NCBI GenBank assembly: GCA_963995505.1
Contig: OZ023192.1
Coordinates: forward strand, 7,919,001 to 7,983,000
Direction of reading: 5' to 3'
Origin: Hypericum androsaemum
Taxonomy: Eukaryota > Streptophyta > Magnoliopsida > Malpighiales > Hypericaceae
Length of the DNA: 64,000 nt
Below the pieces are notes generated by a model. It had not been told where the DNA came from. It saw only the letters and a program-made list of their open reading frames with translations, and did not search any database. Within the stretch, counting starts at the first letter, position 1, and each line of letters opens with the position of its first letter. Made by a program: the position numbers and the translations under genes. Shown here piece after piece: positions 26,424-39,412 of this stretch.

Positions 26424-29400
26424 ATGGACAAGTACGAGCTGGTGAAGGATATAGGATCGGGCAACTTCGGGGTGGCCCGCCTTATGAGGAACAAAGAGAC
26501 CAAAGAGCTTGTTGCCATCAAGTCTATTGAGCGCGGACACAAGGTAAGATCTTCTATCTCTTTTCTTTTTTGATGTCTTGTTGGGTCTGGTTTGGTTTTT
26601 GAGAAAAGAAAAGAAAAGAAAAGAAAAGATATGATCTTGGCGAATGGGTTGTTTGTTCTGTTTTGAGCAGATTGATGGGAATGTTGCTAGGGAGATCATT
26701 AATCACAAAACCCTCCGCCATCCCAACATTATCCGCTTTAAAGAGGTCTGTCGGCTCCACCACGTTAATATCTTTTACTCGTTCCTATCGAGATTTGTTC
26801 CTTGACTGTGGCTCTCATCAGGTGTTTCTCACGCCCACCCATCTCGCTATTGTTATGGAGTATGCTGCTGGCGGTGAGCTCTTTGAGCGTATTTGCAATG
26901 CCGGCAGATTCAGTGAAGATGAGGTCTGTAGAATCTCTGACTTTCTTGCTCCTTTCGGATTATTCTTTACTAACGCGATCGTCTGTAGAGTATTGAGAAA
27001 ACATTTCTGCTTCATCTTGCTGTATCAGGCAAGATACTTTTTCCAGCAGCTTATTTCCGGTGTCAGCTATTGTCATTCCATGGTAAAAAAAAAAGGGTTC
27101 TCGCCTTGTGATGTTGCTAGATCTTACTTGCCTTGTATTAAGTAATACCTTATGTCCATCTTTCCAAAACATATTGCAGCAAATATGTCATAGAGATCTG
27201 AAGCTGGAGAATACTTTGTTAGACGGAAGCCCTGCACCTCGCCTCAAGATCTGTGATTTTGGTTATTCTAAGGTTTAATTTGTTTGCTTCTGTTATTTAG
27301 TATGTGGAGTCTCATGTATGTCCTTGGGGCTTCTCATTTTATGTGTGGGTTTTCTTGTGCAGTCCTCTCTGTTGCACTCAAGGCCCAAATCTACGGTCGG
27401 AACTCCAGCATACATTGCCCCTGAAGTTCTTTCTCGTAGAGAATATGATGGAAAGGTAACTTAAATTTCTCATGTGACTGTTATACTTTTACCTTGAATC
27501 TGTTAATGACTATCATAATCAAATTGCACTCTATAGTATTTTGAAAAAGTAGAACTACATCTTAACTATTATTTTAAATTGAAAAATGGCCAGCCTCCTA
27601 CCTAATTTAAGAATGCAACACGCCATTGCCCTCAACCATACATCCAATTCCACAAATAATGACACCTCAACAAATGAGTTGTGTCTAACACCCCTTTGAG
27701 TATGTGACTAAAGATGATAATGTTTCATATGCATTGGTGTCTCAAAATTAGGCCGGAGTGTGATAATTGCTCATGTTTTATAAACCACAGATTGCCAATT
27801 CCACAGTTGTTTGCTAATCTTTGATGTTATTTCCTGCTCTATTCCGTTCTTTCTGTTGCAACCAATGATATCCCAGATAGGATCTACTGGGTTCGGAAAT
27901 TTGTGGGAATTAAGAAATTTGTGGGTATCGTACCCTGTTTTCTTTTTCGAGGCATGCTTTGAATGTGCGAGAAGCCGTGTTGTACGTTTTAGTTTACATT
28001 CATGTTTGTAGTTGTTCTTGTTGCTATTTTTCAATATTGGGAGCAAAACATCATGCTTAAAGTGCATACTGGAATTAGGAGTACTTGAATAACGCGCGTG
28101 TATCTTTTTTGTGATGCCTAACTAATTGGAAGAGGCTGAGTTGCATGCTTCCTCTTTCTTCAAAAACCTGCAAACTAAATCCTCCACAAAATTGTATTTA
28201 TAGATCTAGCCAATTGTTTGTTCCATTCAAATTTAGCAATTCCTTTTGTCAAAAGATGCGGGCCTGATTATGAAGCCAATCGTGTATCACAGGTTTCTGA
28301 AGTCACATTAATAACATAAAAGATCTCCAAAAAGTGATTTACATGGAATGGACTTTGATCGACTCTTTTGTGTCATACAAATAAAGCCAACTGATGTATC
28401 GTCATTTTTCTTAGTTTTAGTAACCATTTTAATAGTTCTTTGTAGTGTACTCCCCTTACAGTAGGAATTAGACGACTTCTTGGCATAATGCTTTCTTTGT
28501 GAAGTGAGGTCTCAACATTTTTTAGATCCTCTGAGCAGCTGGCATGAGTACATCTTCCATCTGCAGTATGTCTGATTTCTTGCCGTTTTCCAGCTAGCAG
28601 ATGTTTGGTCTTGTGGAGTTACTCTATATGTCATGCTGGTAGGAGCATATCCATTTGAAGATCAAGATGATCCAAAGAACTTCAGGAAGACAATCAACGT
28701 ACTCCCGTCTCTTTCACCTGCTTTAGAAACAGGCGCACTTAAATGATAGTCCATGATCATCTCCTTATTATTTTGCAGAGGATAATGGCTGTGCAGTACA
28801 AAATTCCTGATTATGTTCACATATCTCAAGACTGCAGGCATCTTCTATCTCGCATCTTTGTTGCAAACCCACTCAGGGTATGTATACTAGAAAATATAGG
28901 ACTGTGATAACTTCCTTTACAAAAGCTTATGTGTTGCTAGTGGATGCTGAGGTTTGTTATAAATTATTTTGCAGTATTGCTTTTTTACCTCTGGATCTTC
29001 TATAAGAATCTGTCTCCGGCTAACTTTTTGTGCTCTGTTCTTATTTTTCTTCAATCTTTTTGTGTATTTTTCATTATTGATTTTCCAACGAAGTTTTGTG
29101 CTTGAAATTGAAAGAGTTGAGACTTCCAGAAAGGAATTCAAATAGATGATTCCCTGATGTATGCCGACGATGTGATACTAGTCCATGCAGGGATGATTGG
29201 AAGTATGTGCAATTTGCCTTCTACTTGTTACCGGTGCATCATAGAGATGAAATTTTAATGCAACTATGATCCAATGTGGAAACTAGACGTAGCTGAAGCC
29301 AATTAATAAAAAGCAATTGAGGAAGTCCAGAGTCCAATAAAATAACCAATAGCGTTTGGTTCTTTGTTCAACCAGTGCATCACTTTATGCTGTACAAGTT

Positions 29401-30149
29401 ACTGCTTTATTGCTTATGTGGGTGGTTTTGTGATACTGGTAGCCTAGGAATTTCAATTTCGGTCATAATGGTATTGATGCCAGATATTTTCTTGTCTTGT
29501 CCTTTTGCTTCTTATTTGCCTTGATGAAAATTTGAGGTTTGCCCCCTTGAATATTTACCACATCTTCGGTAGTTAGCCTATCTAAAAGCAGTTCTTTCGG
29601 TAGTTAGCCTATCTAAAAGCAATTGTAGAACTGCTGGTCCATGTCTTGTAATGTGCTGCTGAATTTGCTTATGGATTGCATCCTTTTGACTTTTGGTCTA
29701 TTATTTTCGGTCCTATTGATATCTTGCTTATTTCCTGGTTGACTGCTCTCTCTGCCTAAGAAACTGTGGGACTGAGAAGTTGCATTTTATATATTCCTCA
29801 GAGAATTACTTTAAGAGAAATTAAGAGTCACGCGTGGTTTTTGAAGAACTTGCCAAGGGAACTGACAGAAGCAGCGCAAGCCATGTACTACAGGAAAGAA
29901 AATCCCGGCTTTTCGTTGCAGCAGAGTAATGACGAAATCATGAAGATTGTTGAGGAGGCCAAAGTTCCTCCTCCAGTATCAAGATCTATTGGAGGTGGGT
30001 TCGGGTGGGGTGGAGAAGAAGAAGGTGATGCAAAGGAAGATTATCCAGATGTTGAAGAAGAAGGAGAAGAAGAAGACGACGATGAGGAAGACGAGTACGA
30101 TAAGACAGTTAAAGAGGCACAAGCCAGTGGCGATGTCCGCGTTGCCTGA
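26424..30149 (+). CDS. SnRK2: SnRK2-type serine/threonine protein kinase, subclass I, 9 exons
   Basis: Exons: 26424-26543, 26671-26745, 26822-26923, 27029-27082, 27180-27272, 27363-27455, 28594-28698, 28779-28877, 29802-30149; 362 aa, normal for the family. Visible features: glycine loop IGSGNFG (residues 10-16), ATP-binding Lys33 in VAIK, catalytic HRD (121-123), DFG (143-145), and an activation loop [17 protein letters not shown] with Ser154 and Ser158 at the positions phosphorylated in OST1. The SnRK2 box region ([15 protein letters not shown]) is followed by [11 protein letters not shown] and a Glu-rich acidic tail. The Glu-rich tail, and no recognisable Asp-rich ABA box like that of OST1, points to subclass I, whose known members respond to osmotic and salt stress rather than directly to abscisic acid. 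Such kinases phosphorylate cytosolic and nuclear targets, for example in mRNA decay. All junctions are GT-AG and nothing is broken. Confidence 0.97.
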
Positions 30150-30436
30150 TCAGCCCCTCCGGACATACATCAAACGCTTCGTTCTGCAAATCTACTAGTG
30201 AATGTAATGTCTGTACAAACCTTTGTTTTTTTTAGCACCTGTTCCGGAACAAGCTTCTGTAAATTATAGTGTGACATAAGGTTGTGAAAGTGGAGTTGTG
30301 AAAAATCAGTGTGTGATTTGTTGTGGACATCTTTTTTGTTTCGGGGACATGAACCCTTTTTTTTATATTTGGACAGTTTGTTCATCATCGGAGATAGTTG
30401 GAACTTCTATTGCTGATAAATACTGCATTTATTTAT

Positions 30437-31623
30437 GGGAAAAGTCTACTTAAGTACCTTGTAGTTTAAAACGTATCAATTGAGTCAAATTTATTTCAAT
30501 TAAAATCAATTAGAGATCCGGGCAGAACACTACCCTTCTTGCCCGAACCCTGCCCTGCCACGTGGACTAGCCACGTCAGCTTTCACTGATGACGTGGCTG
30601 TCCTCCCTTATTTTCTCCTCTCTTCTTCTTCTTCTTCTTCTTCTTCTTCTTCTCCTCCTCCCCCTCCCAGAAATTTACCCTTAATTCAATCAACATCACC
30701 ACACCAAAAAAACCCACAAAAAACCAAACCAATTAATCGACGCAGTACAGCTTGAACCAATTAATCACCACCGTACAGCTTGAACACAAAAAGTTAACCG
30801 CCACGGCCCCGTCCTCGTCAACGCCAAGGGAAGCGCGAGTGAGTTTTGCGAGGCTGCCGAGATTACCGAGCTAGACGGATTAGAACAAGAACTGGACCCC
30901 GACGCACTCCGCGACACGGCTCAGCATCTCGGTTACCACTACGAACTGGTCCTCGTCTTCCCTGTCAGAGACCTCGGTGAGCTTGAGGAGGGAGGGGGCG
31001 GTGCCACGCGTGGAGGAGATTCATGTACTGGCCAGCGCCCTGGCCGACGTCGAAGTCGATGACATGGATAGCTTCGCGGCCTTACTCGACGTCGATGATT
31101 TCAAAGCCCCGGCGAGGAACCCAACCAGCTTCTGCTCCGGGCTGGCGCTAGGAGGAGGATGGTGAACGCGGGGGTGACCGGGTTGGTCACCGAGGAGCAC
31201 GACGTCGTGGGTTTCTTATTTCACAGAGAGAGAGAGAGAGAGATGGGGATTATTAGTTTTTTGGATGCTTCAATTATTAATCGGCCCCCTATTTTTGTTG
31301 GTTTTTTTTCTTGGAGTTGGATGTGTTATTTTGGATAGGTGCTAAAGGGGAAGGTGAGAGATGGGTGGAGGAAGAAGAAGAGAGGAGAGAGAAGGGAAGG
31401 AGGGGAGAAGGATGCCACGTGGCGCCACGTTAGCATCAAATTTTGATGTGGCTGGTCCACGTGGCGGGGCAGGGTCCGGGCAGGACGGGTAGGGTTTGGG
31501 CAGCTGCCCGGGCCTCTAATTGATTTTAATTGGAATAAGTTTAACTCAATTGATACATTTTAAACTACAGAGTACTAACTTGATTTTTTGCGATACTACA
31601 GGGTACTTAAATAGACTTTTCCC
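30437..31623. mobile_element. Pack-MULE-like element with long terminal inverted repeats and 9-bp target duplication
   Basis: Begins GGGAAAAGTCTACTTAAGTA and ends with the inverted counterpart (TACTTAAATAGACTTTTCCC). The inverted repeats extend inward about 150-190 bp, through CCGGGCAG and GCCACGTGG motifs. Perfect TTTATTTAT flanks both ends (30428-30436 and 31624-31632); a 9-bp duplication is the mark of the Mutator superfamily. No transposase frame is present. The interior carries a degraded GRAS-gene fragment on the reverse strand. Inserted 287 bp after the SnRK2 stop codon. Shares its termini with the elements at 47327 and 51320. Confidence 0.92.
30770..31200 (-). pseudogene. Captured GRAS-family (SCL8-like) gene fragment inside the Pack-MULE-like element
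   Basis: Reverse-strand reading yields pieces of a GRAS transcription regulator in correct order. EQKLVGFLAGALKS lies near 31100-31140. AIHVIDFDVGQGAGQYMNLL, the hallmark VHIID-type motif with the QGGQYMNLL form seen in SCL8, lies near 31007-31075. LLKLTEVSDREDEDQF, then EMLSRVAECVGVQF, lie at 30885-30995. LTRASLGVDEDGAVAVNF lies near 30788-30845. The pieces lie in different frames and stops occur, so no functional protein is made. Sequence expected between ALKS and AIHVIDF is missing. The G+C-rich composition contrasts with the AT-rich surroundings, as expected for acquired exon sequence. Confidence 0.8.
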
Positions 31624-31885
31624 TTTATTTATTTTAGGGTAGGGGAGAGACAGCACCTATTTTAAGAAATACGACAAATATTGGCGATGCAAAGGAAGAC
31701 GACCTACTTTGGGACTCCTGCATCAGCATGTTCTCTTCTATTGGAGAGCAGTTATTTCGATTATATTTTTTTCATTTGTAAAATTTGAAATCAAATAATT
31801 TTAAAAAAATTAAAATCATCACCAACTTCTATGTGGATTGTTGCAAATAATATATATCAGGATGAATCTAGATGAAGTTAGAAAT

Positions 31886-32691
31886 AAAAGAAAATAGGCC
31901 CTGTACTTGTTCATAAAGTGTATTTAACACTTTGTACTTAAATTTGGGTCAATTAGCATCCTATACTTGATAAATTAGAGTAATTAATAATTTACAATCA
32001 ATTTTAATGACATCTCATCACTTAGGTAAAATCATGTCATTTCAAATACTATTTTATTAATTATTTGTCTTAATTCGACCATTTATATTTAGAATTAATT
32101 ATTTTTTAGTAGAACGTCTAGAAAAAATATTTCAAAAGAAAAATGAAAACCCTGAAATTCTAAAATTTGAACAAAAAGTAAAATTAAAAATCTTGGAAAC
32201 TATAAATTAAAATAACTACGAAATTAATAAAAAATGAATTTTAAATAAAAATTATAAAAACTAAGAAGAACTCTTACTTACCCTCCTCTCTCGTGGCACT
32301 ATTTTTTTTATTTAATTTTAAATATTTAAATATCTTATTTTTATGTTATTTCAATTTTTTAGATTTATGCAATATTTTATTATTGAATTTTAATATAGAG
32401 TTTCTGGGACTTTTTAATTTTATGTTTTTTAAATTTTAGTATTTCAAGGTTTTATTTTTATTTTAAATAGTTGTTATAGTTATTTTATTTAAAAATAATT
32501 AATTCTAAATATGAATGGTTCAAATTAAGTCAAATAATCAATAAAATAATATTCGAAATGATATGGATGCCAACTAAGTGATGACATGTTAGTTAAACTC
32601 GATGGCAAGGTGTTAATTTATTAAGTATAAGACACTAATTGACCAAAATTTGAGTATTGAGTGTTAAGTGAACTTTATTGACAAGTAAAAA
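31886..32691. mobile_element. AT-rich foldback element, probable MITE
   Basis: The left end (CTTGTTCATAAAGTGTATTT, then GGGTCAATTAGCATCCTATA) is mirrored at the right end on the reverse strand (CTTGTCAATAAAGTTCACTT, then TGGTCAATTAGTGTCTTATA), with complementary AT-rich DNA further inside (AGAATTAATTATTTTT near 32090 and its inverse near 32490). TTAGAAAT at 31878-31885 and 32692-32699 is a candidate 8-bp target duplication. No coding capacity. Superfamily not assigned. Confidence 0.6.
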
Positions 32692-32699
32692 TTAGAAAT

Positions 32700-33570
32700 G
32701 GCTATTTGCCATTTATTCCAAAAAGTAACGGGAAAATTTGTGTGGTTAGGTAACTATGGTGCTGAGATGAACCTAGCAATTTGAAGTCATGGGAGCAAGA
32801 TACTAGATGAAATCCTTTTATCCAAAAAATAAAATACCCTCATAATATTATTTATACTCCTAGAAAAAATATTTGGCATTAGATTTCATGAAATTCGTAT
32901 ATTTTGTCCAAAAAAAATCTCATAGAGCGTAATGTTTATATAATGACCCAATTCACACGCATTAACGTCCAAAGTTGAGTTGAACACAAAAGGTACTTCA
33001 GAAACGTCAATCCCCTAAGAATTGAGATTTTAACTTGCTTTGACACACATAAACATGTAGGAAATTATCTCGCATGAAGTTTGCATTTTGGTATCTTTTT
33101 AGGTTTTTGTCCAAAGTTGATTTTGACCTATTTGGACATATGAATGTTGATATAGTTTAAAATACATTATATTTTCACTCTTATCAAAGCATTGAGTACA
33201 TTTTTGAGCTGTTCGATTTTTTTCGTGGCGCCACGATGGCTGTGATATCTCACTTAAAAATGTAGTTAAAATATTTTCAGAAAAATAAAAGGATGAATAT
33301 TCCATTCTTACATACTTGGTACAAACTGGTTATTTAAGAGGCTTCTGGTACAAATCATTTTACACATAATTTACATTGTTCAATTCTTAGTTTAAAAACA
33401 AACAAACTATACAAACGAGGTCCATCTTTCCCATCCTCTTCATAACTAACTCATCTGCAGTCATAACTAAAACTGCAACGAGCACACAACTATTTATTAT
33501 ACACAATGACCCCCGAGGCCAACAACTTATTTACAAATGTGTCTTATTCCTTGCTCGCAACACATGCATT
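32700..33570. other. Intergenic DNA and TCP11-like gene 3' UTR region
   Basis: AT-rich, only short unrecognised open frames. The part adjoining 33570 should hold the 3' UTR of the TCP11-like gene, which is transcribed leftward. Confidence 0.4.
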
Positions 33571-36500
33571 CTAGCATTCGATCAGATTTGCGTACCATGG
33601 TCCGTGAATACTTATCGACACAGTGGCCGCCACTATCAGCACTTTCCCAGCTTCCACCACCCTATCGGTCAACATGGCAGCACCCATCTGCCGGAGAGCT
33701 GTCTCAGCTAATTTCCTACCGGATGGGCCAGTACCACCAAGCACAACACCCCTCGCAGCAACATATACAGCACGGGAGACTTTCTCGAAAACAGGATCAC
33801 CAGCCTGCAAACTCTTTGCTAACATCCTAGCCATGACCACCTTCCTCGACTGCAGCTTATCAGTATTTTGATTTTCAACATTCTGAGCACTTATGACCTC
33901 CACAATTTCTTCAAGGCCTACATTGTCGGACTTATCTAACAGTTCCAGCAAAATCTTCGTGCTATCCGATAATATATTTTCCATCTCCTCACCACTGGCT
34001 ACCAGGCGCTCCATCAGAAGTGTTTGCCGGCAAACAAGAATGCTGCAGCATGCACATCATTGGATATTAATTAGCATTAGCATTACAAATCCAAACACAA
34101 ATATAGCTGCAAAAAAACAATGAAAACATACAAAATTACTCAATAATCTAAAAGAAACATAGCATTAGGACTTCATGGCTCACTTTCTATTCGTTTGAGG
34201 GAGAAATTAGACGGTAACACTGCAATTTATATATACAAATGAAAATGATAAAAAAAAAACTCCAGGTCCTGTCCATAATGAGTTACCTGGTAGACAGTAC
34301 TATTAATTTCTGAATTTCAGCCTGAACAGCTCTCAGTCGGAGGAAGTTGAGCATGAATGTTTCGGGCAAGGACTCTTGGGTTAGACCAGAAACTGCACAC
34401 ACTAATTTTAGCAAGCCAAGCCTCACTAACAAATCAATTGTTTCACCATTGCATTCTGGTTCAGACTGCTGGCTACCTGATCCAAGCCAATATAACAGGT
34501 GAGCTCAGAAAAAAAAAGAAATAATCTTCTGAACAACATATTCTTGTAGCCAGCATGGATTGTAGAAAAATGTGAAGAGAGACGATAATCCTACCCGCTA
34601 TATCTGAAGCAGAGGAACCTCTTTTATTTGTCCCGTGATGAAATTTAACTCCACTTCTGAGCAAGGGTGGGCATACTTGCAAAGAATTGTCAGGAATTGG
34701 TAGAGCTGATAATAAATTCAGGTGTTCTTCCCACTCCTGATTCATGTGGTTCTTTGCGGATAAAAGCCATAGCTTCGTTGATGGCAGGCGCCCATCTGAG
34801 TAAGAGCCATAACGTTTGGCAAAGGCATCTTTGAGATAATCCAAGCCTGCAGGTCCCGTGAGAAAAGGCTCCATTATATTGATACGAGCTTTGCTGATCT
34901 CTTTTTTCAACTCCTACAGATAACAGAGAATTAATTGGCATATAATTTTAATTTATGTAGCAGACAAGATAAAACTGAAAGGGCCTTGAGAAATGCTTCA
35001 TGTTCACAGAAAACAGTCTGCAGTAAGTCACCTAAAATAAATTAATTAGTTCACATACGATCATCTATTTATTTTTAGGTTAAGAAAGATCCATCTCTGG
35101 ATAACTCTGTTAGACCACTATAGCTTGTTAATTAAACATAAGGAAAGTTACTGCTGAAGCAGTCACGGACAATGTCTTATCAATGTCTATTGAACTAAAC
35201 AACGGATTGCTTAACATAAAAGAGAAAAATGTCATAAATTTGTTAGCAAAAACATACCTGAATCTGCTCAAGGACAAAGCGCAGACCCCTAATCATGGCA
35301 ATAGTGCATGCATTTCTTGAGTGATCCTTGATTTGACAAGTCTCTGCTAACTCTTTCAATAACCTGTTGTGCATCGGTTTCATTTCATCCTCTTTAGCAG
35401 CAGATGAAAGTCTTTGCAACACATCCAAAGCAAACTTCAGAAGTTCTCTGAGGTAACCGACATCCAGGTTGCCAGAGTTCAGCACCTGAAGAATATAGAT
35501 AATCAATTAGTCAAATTACTCTTCGAACTGGGAGTTCAAGAGGAGATTAAAGATTAAAGGTGTAAGGCAATTGCCTGAGAAAGAATTTCAAGATCAATGG
35601 CCTCCAGTATCTCCTGCTTCCAGCTCTTTGGGGCCATCTCACAAATTTCATCTCTAACCTCTGCCACCAGTTGAATGATACGATTGTAGTTTGGTTCATC
35701 CATCTTCATAGATTGAACAACATCATCCCAGAAGGCAGCCTCTACTGTCTCTCTTACTCTGGCCTGCAACAGCAGCATAAGCAAAATGGACGAACTGTTA
35801 TCTTAAACCCACATGAAAACACGACTTCCTAGACTCCTTCAAGTAAAAAGGAAGACGAAGACCAGTTCCAATGCTTTACAACCCCAACAACTCAAGTAAA
35901 ATTGTGCTAAGCAAAACACAAGCATTTTTCCCCCTACAACAGCAGGCTGATAAAGAAGATAAAGTGACAAATGCAGATTAATACACAGCATGGTCACAGA
36001 AATAAATGGCCGAACCGCCAAGCAATACAAAACAATCCAAGTTCAACTACTGAATTATATAACATGGAAGACGGGAACTTACCTAAAAAAGGGAATAGAA
36101 GAGGAAGTAACAAAGAAACAACAAGTAGTTTTAACATGCACAGCACTACAAAAGCAAGGATGTAGAATATAAAACATCACCTAATTACCTCAAGACTGTT
36201 ATGATTCTTGCCCATGTCATTGTATTTCAGAGCAGAACTGGGAGGCCTTCCATGGAGATATTCGTTCACGATTAATTCATTCTCTGTAATCAGCCTATCA
36301 ATAGAACCTGACTGCCCATCTACACAAGAGCTCTCCTTCACTCCATTCTTGTCAGCTTCCTTGAACAAGGAGCGAACAACCCTGCTCGGCTTCTCAATGC
36401 TTTCAGTTGCAAGATTTCTATCCCCTGAACCAGTAACAGAAGAGGGACCAGCAATAGTGCTTTGAGAACCAGGAGAATGCAAATAGGCAATTGGTGATCC

Positions 36501-39412
36501 CACTGGACTTCCGGTTTCCTTTGCCTGAAAGTACTTGGTTCGTGTTTCAGATAGAGCAAATTCCATTCTCTGAATTCCAGCTTCTCCACTAAGGTGTTGC
36601 ATTTTCTCTCTCAAGAGTTGTTGATCTTCACTGACCTGCATCAAGCAAATGAGACCCCTTATTGTCAGATTTCCTAGGTAAAAAAGGTCAATCCCAGCTA
36701 TAAGCTGACAATATAGGGGCTAACACCATAAACAATGTCTCCACTTGTCTCATTGGAGTACGTCATGCTGAAACAGTAGTCTTTGGTGGGAAAGAAACTA
36801 AAATAACAAAGTAGCCTTCATATCTAAGTGGAAAAGAAAAGGAGACAATACTGCTTTAAGTTTGACTGATATTGTCCCACATAAGAAAGCTGCCATGTCA
36901 TATAAGGTACCAAGTATTTCAGATGATGAGATATACAGTAACTTCCTTCTCCCTGGACAGCAGTATTTTACCTGTTTCTGAATAGCCTTCATGTCGTGTG
37001 TCAGAGCATCAGTCTCCCCTCCTGGAGATAGCTTGCATTTCTGGATCATTGAGAGCTCAAGCTGGCAAGCCGCTCTGACTAAGTCTTGTTCAAGTGACTC
37101 AGCATCCTTAACTTTCCACACCACAAAGCAGTTCAAGTAGGAGCACCAAGCTCTATCAAAAGCAGCAAGCTGCGACCTGAAAGTGCAACGTTTTTGTTGG
37201 ATGTTATCTGGTTCCCCATCTGAAATTTGCAAGGGCCCATCCAGTATAACTCTTGTCAATAGCTCAAACTCTAGAACAAATTTTTCAGCAGACTTGACCA
37301 AAGCACTCTCACGTTCCCCTTGGCCACTGAAAACAGCATCTGGATGACCCAGAATCATGTAAGCACAGAGAACCACTCTGACCGGATACCTCTGCAGTTT
37401 AGCTGCTCTCTTGTTCGCCTCCCTAGTAGCAGTTATTTTCATTGCCTTACTGGCCCTCATAGATGTCCGAGCATTACTTCTTTTCTTTGGTGTAGCAACT
37501 CTTTGCAAAAGATGATCAATATCATTCATAGAAGATGAAAACTGAGAAGCAGTGCTTCCCTTATAGACTTGAAAACGGCTCTCCAACCGATCAAGCAAAG
37601 CTTTAACTGTGCGGATAGTGGCTGTCGACTCGATTGCAAGGGCAAGCTGATCAAATGGCATTGACTTGACACGTTTTTTGTTAATCTTCAAAGCATCATA
37701 CTCTCTCACCAGATCTAAGGTAGTTCTCCTTGACAGCAGAAACTGCCTCCAGCACCTGTGGAATAGAATATACTAACTTATGAATGCAGTTTCTCAAGCC
37801 TAAGACTTAATTATTCAACAGCCCAAATTCAAAATAAAAATTAACCCCATTAAATTCAAAAAACACATAGACGAATTGAGATTCTACCATGACTTTTTAG
37901 AGAAAGGTTATCAAATGCCACTAAAAAATACAGGGCATTCTGATACATGCCACAACAATCCCATGCAGAACAAGCTCACAATTAGAGCAATTAAAACAGT
38001 CAAATAAATAATTGGGAAACAGCAACTGCAGCTAAGAACCTTGCTATGTTTCTTGAGAGAACATCAGCCTGCTTGTGCATCCTATTCGACTGCAATTGAA
38101 CATTTGTTCGCTGCCTGGCCCTCTGCCTCAAATATTCTGCTCTCATTCTCCTTGCCTGATCAATATGCGTTCATAAGAACAAGAAACTAAGCACTGAAGA
38201 AATATCAAAATGCAACTGAAAAGGGGAAAAGTGAAGAATTGTACCCTCTGCAGTCGATCTTCCAATTGATCCAGTATTTTCCTCCTCTCAATCTCACGTT
38301 GCTTAGAAACAGAGGTAGCTACACGCCGCACTTGCGACACTCTTGCATGAGCCTTCCTCTTTTCGGCTTCCAGCAATCCCGATCTCTTTTTTTCAGCCGC
38401 AAGGCGCTTTTGGTAAATAGCTGCTCGGACACGCTCCTTGTACTTGCTCTCCCGAACAATCCTCCGCAGTAAAGATTGAGATGTTCTCTCCTTCAAGGTA
38501 TCCCTTCTTTGCCTGTAAGCTTTGAGGAGGAGCATTCTGTTTGCCTCAGCCTGCTGGACTCGTAACTCCATCTTCGAACCGAGCGCCTCTCTATCTCTCT
38601 CAAACCGCATTTCCACACTAGTTTTAGCAGCTTGACGCAGCTCATCCAATCTCGCTAGCCGCTTTTGGGCATTTGCCAGAATGCTCAACCTTTTCTGCTC
38701 AGCAGCCTGAAGCCGAGCTTCGAGGCGTTGGCCAAGGTCTTCTTCTTGAGAAGAAGTGCGGGACGGGCTTCTCTGCTTCGGCCTTGCTTTCCTTGACAGC
38801 TTCTCATAGAATTGCTGCTTCGCCATATATTCGCATTATACAATCAGATAATATAAATTTCAGTCATATAAGATAGAATCAATAATCCAATTAATTGAAG
38901 AAAAAAAACTGTGTTCCAAATAAATAACAAAAAAAGGGGGCAAATTCAAGTAATGGACCCCACCCACCCCCAAATAGACATTTACCTAACACAAGGAAAG
39001 GGGGCAAACTCAAGCTAATCCATTCAAAATTAAATAATTTCACAAGTTAAAAAAAACACAGAATTTTAATCATCGGTAAGGGCCAAAAATGTCTTTTTTT
39101 TATTATTTTATTTTTATGGAAACCAAGATGTGGGCTTTCTGTTATTATAATAATAGCAAATAACAAAAAAAAAAGAAAGGGAAGAAAAAACTTGGCAAGA
39201 AGTTTTGAAGTCGGAAATTAGCTGGATCGGTTGGAGAAATAATAACGAACCTGCCTACGGAGATGGGCACGGCGGAGCTTGGCCTCGATGGCCTCGAGGG
39301 AGGAGGCGGCGGGGGACTTGGCCTCCGACTCCAACATCCTCTTCCTCAGCCTCGTCGGCATCGCCGCCGACGCCATCGGGAAATCCATCGCCACCCCTTC
39401 TCCGCCACCCAT
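33571..39412 (-). CDS. TCP11-like protein (T-complex protein 11 family, plant form), 10 exons
   Basis: Exons, 5' to 3' on the reverse strand: 39412-39251, 38817-38245, 38155-38040, 37755-36972, 36635-36189, 35763-35575, 35485-35258, 34913-34595, 34476-34287, 34042-33571. They join in frame to 1159 aa, as in plant family members. Residues about 40-280 are Arg/Lys/Glu-rich and coiled-coil-like ([31 protein letters not shown]). The C-terminal half carries the TCP11 domain (about 690-1140), with [45 protein letters not shown] and [14 protein letters not shown]. The biochemical role of plant TCP11 proteins is not established as far as I know. All introns are GT-AG except the one after exon 6 (35574-35486), which begins GC. 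The first ATG in frame was chosen as start; a second Met at codon 9 is possible. Appears intact. Confidence 0.93.

Noticed and set aside
26289..26763. Reverse-strand frames over the SnRK2 leader and first intron
   Set aside because: Antisense shadows of the CT-rich leader and exon 1-2 of a well-supported kinase gene.
26424..30149. Alternative assignment of the kinase to the CIPK/SnRK3 or SnRK1 families
   Set aside because: No NAF motif or UBA/KA1 region; the short acidic C-terminus and the SnRK2 box fit SnRK2 only.
33537..33871. Plus-strand frames near the TCP11-like 3' end
   Set aside because: Shadows of the last TCP11-like exon, which has clear homology and splice support on the reverse strand.
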